A stretch of 22,778 bases of DNA from Rhodobacteraceae bacterium UBA6273 (GTDB taxonomy: Bacteria; Pseudomonadota; Alphaproteobacteria; Rhodobacterales; Rhodobacteraceae): contig DJUV01000194.1 of the NCBI GenBank assembly GCA_002440625.1, forward strand, positions 1 to 22,778, written 5' to 3'. How positions within the stretch are numbered: position 1 is the stretch's first letter; each line of letters opens with the position of its first letter. A program made the translations under genes and the position numbers. The notes below the pieces were generated by a model. The model saw nothing but the letters and a program-made list of their open reading frames with translations, had not been told where the DNA came from and searched no databases. Below, piece after piece: positions 1 through 6,748 of this stretch.

Positions 1-398
1 AGGTCATCGACGGCACCTTCCCCGACTACTCCCGCGTCATCCCGATCGGCAACACCCGCCGGCTTGAGGTTGATGCGGCGGAATTCGCCAAGGCCGTCGA
101 CCGCGTTGCCACCGTGTCTTCCGAACGCTCGCGCGCGGTGAAGCTTCAGCTTGACGAGGACCGGCTGGTCCTTTCGGTCAACGCCCCCGATGCCGGCGCG
201 GCGGAGGAAGAGCTTGCCGTGGCTTACGGCGACGAGCGGCTGGAGATCGGCTTCAACGCGAAATACCTCTTGGAAATCGCGAGCCAAGTCGACCGCGAGA
301 ATGCGGTGTTCCTCTTCAACTCCTCGGGCGATCCGACGCTGATGCGCGAAGGCAATGACACGTCCGCCGTCTATGTCGTGATGCCGATGCGGGTCTGA
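1..398 (+). CDS. dnaN: DNA polymerase III beta sliding clamp, C-terminal part (partial)
   Basis: This is the 3' end of dnaN; the gene begins upstream of the window and the reading frame is open from base 3. The clamp is the ring-shaped processivity factor that holds the replicative polymerase on DNA. About 131 residues are present, covering the last of the three clamp domains. Two recognisable marks are the IDGTFPDYSRVIP segment at the very start and the terminal YVVMPMRV, which is the classic beta-clamp C-terminus. An internal GTG at 114 gives an open frame but is not the real start, because the homologous sequence continues unbroken upstream. recF follows 46 bp downstream on the same strand, the usual dnaA-dnaN-recF order near a chromosomal origin. 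The identification rests on motif recognition and gene order together. Confidence 0.96.
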   Translation, partial: VIDGTFPDYSRVIPIGNTRRLEVDAAEFAKAVDRVATVSSERSRAVKLQLDEDRLVLSVNAPDAGAAEEELAVAYGDERLEIGFNAKYLLEIASQVDRENAVFLFNSSGDPTLMREGNDTSAVYVVMPMRV

Positions 399-429
399 CC
401 CGGCCCGACCGGACTGACCATTCGCCAAC

Positions 430-436
430 AGGAAGG
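430..436 (+). promoter_or_regulatory. Ribosome binding site deciding the recF CTG start
   Basis: The purine run AGGAAGG lies 8 bases before the CTG at 445. In the recF frame there is a stop at 415-417, and no ATG, GTG or TTG occurs between that stop and the Walker A motif. This Shine-Dalgarno-like sequence therefore points to CTG 445 as the initiation codon. Confidence 0.6.
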
Positions 437-444
437 GGCGGCCC

Positions 445-1551
445 CTGTCTGCTTTCGCCGTCACCTCGCTGACCCTGTCGCATTTCCGGTCGCACCGGCG
501 CACGGAACTGGCTTTCGATGGCCGTCCTGTTGTCCTCCACGGGCCGAACGGGGCGGGAAAGACCAATATCCTTGAGGCGGTTTCGCTCCTGTCGCCCGGT
601 CGCGGCCTCAGACGGGCTGCGCCAGAGGAAATCGCGCGTCAGCCCGAGGCGCTGGGATGGAAGCTGAAGGCCGATATTCTCAGCCTTGGCAGCACGCATG
701 AGGTTGAGACGGGATGGCAGGAAGGCGGGCGCGGGGTCGAGATCGACGGCAAGCCTGCGCCTCAGGCGGCACTTGGCCGGGTGTTGCGGGTCTTGTGGCT
801 GGTGCCGGCGATGGACCGGCTCTGGATCGAGGCGGCGGATGGGCGCCGGCGCTTTCTTGACCGGATGACTTTGTCCTTTGAGCCGGGTCATTCAGACGCG
901 GTGCTGCGCTATGAAAAGGCGATGCGGGAACGCAACCGGCTTCTAAAGGACGAGGTGCGCGATGACCGCTGGTACGGGGCACTTGAGGAACAGATGGCCG
1001 AAGCCGGGGCGGTGATTCGGGCCAACCGGCAAAGGGCGGTTGGTCGAGTGATCGAGGCGCAACACCTTGCCAGGACAGCATTTCCTGCGGCGGAGTTGGC
1101 CCTTGTCGGGGCGGAAGGGGCGGATGAGGCCGGCGATGCCGAGGCGATGCTGACCGCCTTTGCCGAGGGGCGCGCGCGTGACAGGGCGGCGGGGCGGACG
1201 CTGACGGGGCCGCACCGGGCCGATCTTGTCGCGACCTATGCCGACAAGGCCATGCCCGCCGCGCAGGCCTCGACCGGTGAGCAGAAGGCGCTTCTGATCT
1301 CTCTCATCCTCGCCAATGCACGGGCGCTTGCCGAAGAGGTCGGCGCGCCGCCGATTCTCCTCCTCGACGAGGTGGCAGCGCATCTTGACGAGGGGCGGCG
1401 CGCCGCGCTCTATGACGAGATCTGCGCCCTTGGCGCGCAGGCCTTCATGACCGGCACCGGGCCAGAGCTGTTCGACAGCCTGGAAGCAAGGGCGCAAGTC
1501 TTTGAAGTCTTGGACAAAAGCGGCCTTTCCGAGGTCAGGGAGCAGGGTTGA
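445..1551 (+). CDS. recF: DNA replication and repair protein RecF, probable CTG start
   Basis: RecF is an SMC-like ATPase that, with RecO and RecR, loads RecA at single-strand gaps. The predicted protein is 368 residues, normal for the family. Walker A (GPNGAGKT) is at about residues 33-40, the signature STGEQKALL at about 276-284, and Walker B with its acidic end (LLLDE, followed by AAHLD) at about 305-309. The N-terminus reads TLSHFRSHR before Walker A, as in other RecF proteins. The frame has a stop at 415-417 and no ATG, GTG or TTG before Walker A. CTG 445 is the only near-cognate codon that is both well placed and preceded by a good ribosome binding site. The first in-frame ATG, at 781, would delete the ATP site and is not credible. 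recF follows dnaN by 46 bp and ends one base before the next gene. A sequencing error upstream is the alternative to a CTG start. Confidence 0.93.
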   Translation: MSAFAVTSLTLSHFRSHRRTELAFDGRPVVLHGPNGAGKTNILEAVSLLSPGRGLRRAAPEEIARQPEALGWKLKADILSLGSTHEVETGWQEGGRGVEIDGKPAPQAALGRVLRVLWLVPAMDRLWIEAADGRRRFLDRMTLSFEPGHSDAVLRYEKAMRERNRLLKDEVRDDRWYGALEEQMAEAGAVIRANRQRAVGRVIEAQHLARTAFPAAELALVGAEGADEAGDAEAMLTAFAEGRARDRAAGRTLTGPHRADLVATYADKAMPAAQASTGEQKALLISLILANARALAEEVGAPPILLLDEVAAHLDEGRRAALYDEICALGAQAFMTGTGPELFDSLEARAQVFEVLDKSGLSEVREQG

Positions 1552-1552
1552 T

Positions 1553-1993
1553 ATGACGCCGCAACGGGTGACGCTCATCACGCTTGGCGTGGCTGATCTG
1601 GCGAAGGCGAAGGCCTTCTACGCGACCCTTGGCTGGCAGGAATCCGGGTCACAGGAAGGTGTCGCCTTCTACCAGATGCACGGCGCGGTCATGGCGCTTT
1701 TCGGCCGGGCGGACCTTGCCGCCGATCAGGGAAGGCCGGGCGCGGCGCTTGGTACCGGAGCGATGACCCTGGCGCAGAATTTCGCGACCGAGGCCGAGGT
1801 GGACGCCGCCTGGGCCGAGGCGCTCGCTGCCGGGGCGGCGCCGCTCAAGAAGCCTGAGAAGGTTTTCTGGGGCGGCTACTCGGGCTATTACGCCGACCCC
1901 GACGGCCATGTCTGGGAAATCGCCATGAACCCGTTCTGGCCGCTTCAGGCGGACGGATCGCTGGTTTTGCCCGGCGCACCGGACGTGCACTGA
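1553..1993 (+). CDS. VOC (glyoxalase/bleomycin-resistance) family protein
   Basis: This 146-residue protein belongs to the vicinal oxygen chelate superfamily. It shows the beta-alpha-beta-beta-beta start (VTLITLGVADLAKAKAFYATLGW) and the C-terminal GYYADPDGHVWEIAMNP segment with the usual metal-ligand Glu (WEI). The residue where many glyoxalases carry the first metal-binding His is a Leu or Gly here (ITLGV). The metal site may thus be incomplete, and the substrate cannot be told. The ATG at 1553 was chosen because it begins the fold directly and lies one base after the recF stop, implying translational coupling; an upstream in-frame ATG at 1502 would add a non-homologous tail inside recF. 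Superfamily members include lyases, isomerases, dioxygenases and binding proteins. Confidence 0.88.
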   Translation: MTPQRVTLITLGVADLAKAKAFYATLGWQESGSQEGVAFYQMHGAVMALFGRADLAADQGRPGAALGTGAMTLAQNFATEAEVDAAWAEALAAGAAPLKKPEKVFWGGYSGYYADPDGHVWEIAMNPFWPLQADGSLVLPGAPDVH

Positions 1994-2023
1994 GCGTACA
2001 CCCCCCGTACAGACAGCAGCATC

Positions 2024-2656
2024 ATGACCATCACCACCGCATCGCTTCTTCTTTATGCCGGCGCCATGGCCCTTCTCTGGCTGACGCCCGGCCCGGTCTG
2101 GGTCGCCATCACGGCACGCGCCCTGTCGGGCGGCTTCGCCTCGGCCTGGCCGCTTGCCTTCGGCGTGGCGCTCGGCGATCTCATCTGGCCGCTCTTCGCG
2201 ATCTTCGGCCTATCCTGGGTCGTGGATCAGTGGTCGGGCTTCACCGATGCGTTGCGGCTGGTGGCGGTGGCCCTCTTCATCGGCATGGGCGTGCTTCTGA
2301 TCCGCCACGCCGCCGATCCGATCTCAAACGACCGGCGGCTGACGCGGCCCGGTCGCTGGGCGGGCTTCGCGGCTGGGGTGGCGGCGGTCTTTGCCAACCC
2401 CAAGGCGATCCTCTTCTACATGGGCGCGCTGCCGGGGTTCTTTGACCTGCGCCACGTCACAGCAGTCGACATTGCGGCAATCGCCGCGATCTCCATGCTG
2501 GTGCCGCTGGCCGGGAACCTGGCGCTTGGTCTGGCGGTCGGGTCGGCGCGGGCGAAGCTTGCCACGCCAGAGAGGCTGCGGCTTATCAACCTCATCTCGG
2601 GCGGATTGCTGATTGCCGTCGGCCTCGTGCTGCTGGCCCTGTCGCTTTACGGCTGA
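2024..2656 (+). CDS. LysE/RhtB-family exporter
   Basis: The 210-residue protein is very hydrophobic, with about six membrane spans, which is the length and topology of the LysE/RhtB translocator family. The N-terminal span ends in the hallmark TPGP (about residues 21-24), and the centre has FANPKAILFYMGALPGFF, the family's NPKA region. Members export amino acids or similar small metabolites across the inner membrane; the cargo cannot be read from sequence. It starts at ATG 2024, 30 bp after the VOC gene, with only a weak ribosome binding site. Its last 10 bp overlap the end of the convergent hydrolase gene. Confidence 0.88.
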   Translation: MTITTASLLLYAGAMALLWLTPGPVWVAITARALSGGFASAWPLAFGVALGDLIWPLFAIFGLSWVVDQWSGFTDALRLVAVALFIGMGVLLIRHAADPISNDRRLTRPGRWAGFAAGVAAVFANPKAILFYMGALPGFFDLRHVTAVDIAAIAAISMLVPLAGNLALGLAVGSARAKLATPERLRLINLISGGLLIAVGLVLLALSLYG

Positions 2657-3624
2657 GCGTCGCGCAGCCCGTCCATGACGCGCATCAGCTCTTCGCTGAT
2701 GGCGGCTTCCGAAAGCGCATGGCCGGCGACGGGGATCATCCTCAGCCTTGCGCGCGGCCAGCCCTGCGCGAGCTTCCAGGCCGACACCGGCGGGCAGATC
2801 ATGTCGTAGCGGCCCTGCACGATGGTGCCGGGAATATCCGCAAGACGTGGCAGGTCACGAAGGATCTGGCCGTCTTCCTCAAGGAAGGTGCCGTTGCTGA
2901 AATAATGGTTTTCGAGCCTTGCGAAGGCGCGGGCGTAGTCCGCCGGGGCCTCGCCGCCGAAGCCGTGCGATTCGACGCTGGCGAGCGCGTTTTCCCAAGC
3001 TGCCCAGGCGCGGGCGAAACGGGTCTCGATCAGGGTGTCGCCGGAGAAGAGCCTGCGGTGATAGGCCGCGATCATGTCGTCGCGTTCATCTTCGGGGACA
3101 AGCGCGGTGAAGTCCTGCCAGCGCTCGGGCCAGAAGGCCCCGGCGCCACCGCCATAGAACCAGGCAAGCTCGGCCCTGGTGGCAAGGAAGACGCCGCGCA
3201 GCACCAGATGCCGGACATGGCCGGGATGCGCTTCGGCATAAAGAAGCGCGAGGGTCGCGCCCCAGCTGCCGCCGAAGATGATCAAGCTGTCGATGCCAAG
3301 GGCTTCGCGGATACGCTCGATGTCGGCGACGAGGTGCCAGGTCGTGTTCGCCTCCACGCTCGCATGGGGGCGGGAGCGGCCACAGCCGCGCTGGTCAAAA
3401 AGGATGATGCGGTAATGCGAAGGATCGAAATAGCGCCGCATCGCCGGGGAACAACCGCCGCCCGGCCCGCCGTGGAGGACGATCACGGGTCGCCCCAAGG
3501 GGTGGCCGCATTGTTCGACATAGATCCGGTGGCCGTCGCCAACATCCATCATCCGCTGATCGAAAGGCTCGATCTGCGGATAGAGATACGATCCTGCGCG
3601 CTTTTGCCCTGCGATCCTGTCCAT
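2647..3624 (-). CDS. pip: Proline iminopeptidase (alpha/beta hydrolase, peptidase S33)
   Basis: The enzyme removes N-terminal proline from peptides in the cytoplasm. The 325-residue product has the S33 architecture. HGGPGGG, the oxyanion region, is at about residues 51-57. The nucleophile elbow GGSWG has Ser120, and Asp274 (GRYDMICP) and His302 (AGHAL) complete the triad. The 28-residue Asp-His spacing and the YLYP...FDQRMMDVGDGH N-terminus fit known proline iminopeptidases. ATG 3624 was preferred over a GTG at 3660, which would add 12 residues not typical of the family and would leave almost no room before ubiG. No good Shine-Dalgarno sequence precedes either start. The gene diverges from ubiG, with 63 bp between the starts, and its 3' end overlaps the LysE gene. 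Confidence 0.9.
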   Translation of the reverse strand: MDRIAGQKRAGSYLYPQIEPFDQRMMDVGDGHRIYVEQCGHPLGRPVIVLHGGPGGGCSPAMRRYFDPSHYRIILFDQRGCGRSRPHASVEANTTWHLVADIERIREALGIDSLIIFGGSWGATLALLYAEAHPGHVRHLVLRGVFLATRAELAWFYGGGAGAFWPERWQDFTALVPEDERDDMIAAYHRRLFSGDTLIETRFARAWAAWENALASVESHGFGGEAPADYARAFARLENHYFSNGTFLEEDGQILRDLPRLADIPGTIVQGRYDMICPPVSAWKLAQGWPRARLRMIPVAGHALSEAAISEELMRVMDGLRDAQP

Positions 3625-3687
3625 CCATCGACTATATAACGGCTTGAGGCCGCCCGCCACCGGGTGACCGCGACTGCCGGAGACCCC

Positions 3688-4431
3688 ATGAGCGCAGAGA
3701 CCTCAAGCATCGACCCCGCCGAAGTCGCCAAGTTCGAGGCGATGGCGGCGGAATGGTGGGACCCGGCCGGCAAGTTCCGGCCGCTGCACATGATGAATCC
3801 GGTGCGGCTTGACTACATCACCCGGCAGGTGGCGGCGGAGTTCGGGCGCGATCTGACCCGGCCGAAGGCTTTCGCGGGCCTGCGCATCCTCGATATCGGC
3901 TGTGGCGGCGGGCTTTTGTCGGAACCGATGGCGCGGCTTGGCGCGACGGTCGTCGGCGCCGACGCAGCAGAGCGCAACATCCCCGTCGCGCGGGTCCATG
4001 CCGAGGCGCAGGGGCTGGAGATCGACTACCGCCACACCACTGCCGAGGCTCTGGATGCGGCGGGCGAGGTCTTTGACGTGGTCCTTGCGATGGAAATCGT
4101 CGAGCATGTCGCCGACCCGCCGGCTTTCGTCGCCACTTGCCGCGAGTTGCTGAAACCGGGCGGTCTGATGATTGCCTCGACGCTGAACCGCAACGGCAAG
4201 AGCTTCATGGCCGCCATCGTCGGCGCCGAATGGGTGACGCGCTGGCTGCCGAAGGGCACGCATGACTGGGCGAAGTTCATCACGCCGGATGAGCTTTCGG
4301 GGATGATGGTGCGGTGCGGTCTCGATCCGGTGGACCGCAAGGGCTTTGTCTTCAATCCGGTCAGCTGGCAGTGGTCGATTTCCGACCGGGATCTCAGCGT
4401 GAATTACGTCGCCGCGGCTGTTCGGCGCTAG
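3688..4431 (+). CDS. ubiG: Ubiquinone biosynthesis O-methyltransferase
   Basis: UbiG carries out the two O-methylations of the ubiquinone pathway: 2-polyprenyl-6-hydroxyphenol to the methoxy compound, and 3-demethylubiquinol to ubiquinol. The 247-residue class I SAM methyltransferase has the family N-terminus with [19 protein letters not shown]. Motif I is [18 protein letters not shown] at about residues 68-85. The post-motif acidic residue is in VVGAD, followed by [13 protein letters not shown] and the C-terminal [13 protein letters not shown] typical of UbiG. ATG 3688 with GGAG five bases upstream is a better start than the in-frame GTG at 3664. The stop codon directly abuts the stop of the convergent marR gene. 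Confidence 0.95.
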   Translation: MSAETSSIDPAEVAKFEAMAAEWWDPAGKFRPLHMMNPVRLDYITRQVAAEFGRDLTRPKAFAGLRILDIGCGGGLLSEPMARLGATVVGADAAERNIPVARVHAEAQGLEIDYRHTTAEALDAAGEVFDVVLAMEIVEHVADPPAFVATCRELLKPGGLMIASTLNRNGKSFMAAIVGAEWVTRWLPKGTHDWAKFITPDELSGMMVRCGLDPVDRKGFVFNPVSWQWSISDRDLSVNYVAAAVRR

Positions 4432-4872
4432 TTACACATCCTCAAGCCGCTGCCGGATCTCGCGCAGGACCGGCAGGATGGAGGCTACGCGCTTTGCCCC
4501 CACGGTCTTGACCACGTCACCGATCAGCGGCGTGATCGCCGCGACAGCGGCGTCGCGCGCGGCCTTGCCCGCCGGGCTGATCGAGACGAACTTTCTGCGC
4601 GCATCGTCCCAGTCGGGGCGGATATGGATATGGCCGGCCCATTCGAGCTTCGAAAGCGTGTTCGTCATCGCGCCGCGCGTGACGTGAAACGTGTCGGCAA
4701 GCTGCGCGGGCGAGCGTTCGGACTGCACATGGGTCAGGTGGTTCAGGACCGAGAAATGGCTGAGCTCCATCCCCTTCGGCAGCGCCCGGCTGATGAGGCC
4801 GCGCGCCAGCTGGTCCGCCGCGAAAACCTCGGAAAAGAGCGTCACCGCGATGGGTTCGTCCGGCTCGCTCAT
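4432..4872 (-). CDS. MarR-family transcriptional regulator
   Basis: This 146-residue protein has the MarR winged-helix layout: an N-terminal dimerisation helix, then LSHFSVLNHL, helix-turn-helix LADTFHVTRGAMTNTLSKLE (recognition helix about residues 67-78), a wing around DDARRKFVSISPAG and a long C-terminal dimerisation helix. MarR proteins are homodimeric DNA-binding repressors or activators that usually respond to small ligands; nothing here shows the ligand. Its ATG overlaps the stop of the upstream Nit hydrolase in an ATGA arrangement, so it is probably the last gene of the comF-grxC-nit-marR transcript. The target genes are unknown. Confidence 0.9.
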   Translation of the reverse strand: MSEPDEPIAVTLFSEVFAADQLARGLISRALPKGMELSHFSVLNHLTHVQSERSPAQLADTFHVTRGAMTNTLSKLEWAGHIHIRPDWDDARRKFVSISPAGKAARDAAVAAITPLIGDVVKTVGAKRVASILPVLREIRQRLEDV

Positions 4873-5708
4873 GTCTTTTCCGGCCCGTCGAAGGGTCGGT
4901 CATGGCGGAGCGACGGCACCCGGCCACGGGCGCGGTCGACGGCGGCAAGGTCGATCCCGACATAGGTGATGCCGGGTTCGGTGCCGCCATCGGCCAGCAC
5001 CTCGCCCCAGGGCGCCACGGCGAGCGAATGGCCCCAGGTGCGGCGCGGGCGGCCCTCATGCGCGGCATGGAGGCCGGTCTGGGCGGGGGCGAGCACATAA
5101 GCGCCATTCTCGATCGCACGGGCGCGGAGGAGCGATTCCCAATGGGCGGCGCCGGTGGTGTCGTTGAAGGCGGCGGGGACGGTCAGGATCTGGGCACCGC
5201 CTTGGGCGAGCCGGCGGTAAAGCTGCGGGAAGCGGATATCGTAGCAGACCGTCATGCCGATGCGGCCAAAGGGCGTGTCAGCGGTGACGGCGCGGGTGCC
5301 GGGGCGGTAGCCCGACGATTCGCGGTATTTCTCCGTCTCGGACACGTCCACGTCGAACATGTGGATCTTGTCGTAACGGGCGCGGATGCCGCCGTCCGGC
5401 CCGATCAGGAACGAGCGGTTGGCAAAGCGACCATCCGCATCGCGGGTCTTGAGCGCGAGCGAGCCGATGAGAAGCCAGAGCCCGAACCTTTCGGCATCGG
5501 CGCGCAGCGCGGCGAGGGTCTGGTCCTCATCCTCAAGGCTGAGGACGGCGTGCTGGTGGGCGCGGTCGGAGGAAAGGCAGTTGGTGACCTCGGGCGTCAG
5601 GACGAACCCTGCCCCCGCTGCCGCCGCCTCGGCCAGCATCGCCTGCGTCACGGGGAGGTTTTCCGCCGGATCGTCGCTGACCGATAGCTGGAGGAGCGCT
5701 GCCTTCAT
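4869..5708 (-). CDS. Carbon-nitrogen hydrolase, Nit-type (probable deaminated glutathione amidase)
   Basis: This is a nitrilase-superfamily amidase of 279 residues with the full Glu-Lys-Cys triad: Glu40 in LTPEVTN, Lys114 in YDKIHMFDVD and Cys155 in MTVCYDIRFP. The YDKIHMFDVDV and CYDIRFPQLYRRLA stretches resemble the Nit1/Nit2 branch, which hydrolyses deaminated glutathione or omega-amides such as alpha-ketoglutaramate. The immediate upstream neighbour is grxC, three bases away, which makes a glutathione-maintenance role attractive, but that is inference. The downstream marR start overlaps its stop codon. Other amidase specificities within the branch remain possible. Confidence 0.88.
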   Translation of the reverse strand: MKAALLQLSVSDDPAENLPVTQAMLAEAAAAGAGFVLTPEVTNCLSSDRAHQHAVLSLEDEDQTLAALRADAERFGLWLLIGSLALKTRDADGRFANRSFLIGPDGGIRARYDKIHMFDVDVSETEKYRESSGYRPGTRAVTADTPFGRIGMTVCYDIRFPQLYRRLAQGGAQILTVPAAFNDTTGAAHWESLLRARAIENGAYVLAPAQTGLHAAHEGRPRRTWGHSLAVAPWGEVLADGGTEPGITYVGIDLAAVDRARGRVPSLRHDRPFDGPEKT

Positions 5709-5711
5709 CTC

Positions 5712-5966
5712 TCAGGCCGCCAGAAGGGGGTCGAGCTTGCCGGCGCGGTCAAGCGCGTAAAGATCGTCCGAGCCGCCGATATGGTGGCCGTTGATGAAGA
5801 TCTGCGGCACGGTGTGGCGGCCGGCGCGCTGCGTCATCTCGCGCCTGAGAGCCATGTCGCCCGATACATCGGTTTCCTCGAAAGCAACGCCCTTTTGCGC
5901 CAGAAGGCGCTTGGCGGCGAGGCAGTAGGAACACCAGGGCGTGGTGAAGATTTCAACGCGAACCAT
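5712..5966 (-). CDS. grxC: Glutaredoxin 3
   Basis: This small thiol-disulfide oxidoreductase uses glutathione to reduce disulfides and mixed disulfides in the cytoplasm. The 84-residue protein is the normal GrxC length. The active site is WCSYC (Cys12 and Cys15), a two-cysteine dithiol type. The cis-proline TVPQIF motif and the GGSDDL glutathione-binding segment are both present. ATG 5966 starts directly at the first strand (MVRVEIFTTP); a TTG at 5990 would add eight residues without support. It lies 34 bp downstream of comF and 3 bp before the Nit hydrolase, so the three are very likely cotranscribed. Confidence 0.94.
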   Translation of the reverse strand: MVRVEIFTTPWCSYCLAAKRLLAQKGVAFEETDVSGDMALRREMTQRAGRHTVPQIFINGHHIGGSDDLYALDRAGKLDPLLAA

Positions 5967-6000
5967 GATCAATCCCGGAAGTTGACGCAACTATAGGGAT

Positions 6001-6717
6001 TTAGGCATCCTTCGCAACGCGTGCGAGTGCCAGAACCGACACAGATATGGCACCAGCGCCAAGACAGGCATCGGCGGCGGCGGCCAGAGTGGCACCGGAG
6101 GTCATCACATCGTCGACAAGAAGCACTGGGCGCCCAGCCAGATGGCGGCGGCGCCGAGGGTGGATCCCGATCGCGCCGGACATGTTCAGGAACCGCGCCT
6201 CACGGTCGCGCCCATCCTGCGAGGCGGTGCGGCGGGCTCTGACCAGAAGGTCGGGGCAATGGTCGAGCGCGGCGGCAAGCGCCACCTCTTTCGAGAGCAG
6301 CGCCGACTGGTTGTAGCGGCGGCGGGCGAGACGGGTCCAGTGCAGCGGGACCGGCGCCACCACCATGCCGGGGGTCAGGATCGGCCGCGCCGCGCGCATC
6401 ATCCAGGCGGCGGCAGGACGTGCGAGTTCCAGCCGGTCGCCATGCTTGAGGCCGAGGACCAGCTTTCGCCCCGTCCCCTGATAGAGCATCGCCGCGCGCC
6501 CCCGCGCCCAAGGCCGGGCGATGGCATGGCAATCGTCGCAGATGTCGCCCCGCCCCTCCTCAGCGCCGGGCAGGGGCACGCCGCAGCGATCGCAGACCGG
6601 GCCGGCGATGAAGGGCGTGTCGCGCCAGCAGTCGGCGCAAAGGCCGAAGTCGCTGGCGACCGGCGCGCTGCAGCCAAGGCATTGCGGCGGAAAGAGGAAC
6701 TGCAGCGCGCTTTGCAT
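6001..6717 (-). CDS. comF: ComF-family phosphoribosyltransferase-like protein
   Basis: The 238-residue product joins an N-terminal zinc-finger-like region with four CxxC pairs (Cys13/16, 27/30, 42/45, 60/63) to a type I phosphoribosyltransferase fold. The PRPP-binding motif VLLVDDVMTSGAT has its Asp-Asp at about residues 202-203. The RRYNQSALLS segment is typical of ComF/GntX proteins. ComF is linked to DNA uptake in competent bacteria, but most homologues have no proven substrate. The start at ATG 6717 gives MQSALQFLFPPQCLGC, matching the usual N-terminus. An ATG at 6750 would add 11 residues and overlap the divergent start codon. The much longer open frame reaching 7011 runs antisense through the neighbouring gene and is not coding there. 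Confidence 0.86.
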   Translation of the reverse strand: MQSALQFLFPPQCLGCSAPVASDFGLCADCWRDTPFIAGPVCDRCGVPLPGAEEGRGDICDDCHAIARPWARGRAAMLYQGTGRKLVLGLKHGDRLELARPAAAWMMRAARPILTPGMVVAPVPLHWTRLARRRYNQSALLSKEVALAAALDHCPDLLVRARRTASQDGRDREARFLNMSGAIGIHPRRRRHLAGRPVLLVDDVMTSGATLAAAADACLGAGAISVSVLALARVAKDA

Positions 6718-6748
6718 TCCCGCCCGAAGCCCCTTAGGTTCGCCGATC

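Noticed and set aside
2719..3639. 306-codon plus-strand open frame opposite the iminopeptidase gene
   Set aside because: The minus strand carries a complete Ser-Asp-His hydrolase; the plus frame shows no motif or ribosome binding site.
3630..3640. AT-rich TATATAAC between pip and ubiG as a promoter -10
   Set aside because: It lies almost against the pip start codon and has no matching -35 at proper spacing on either strand, so I did not annotate it.
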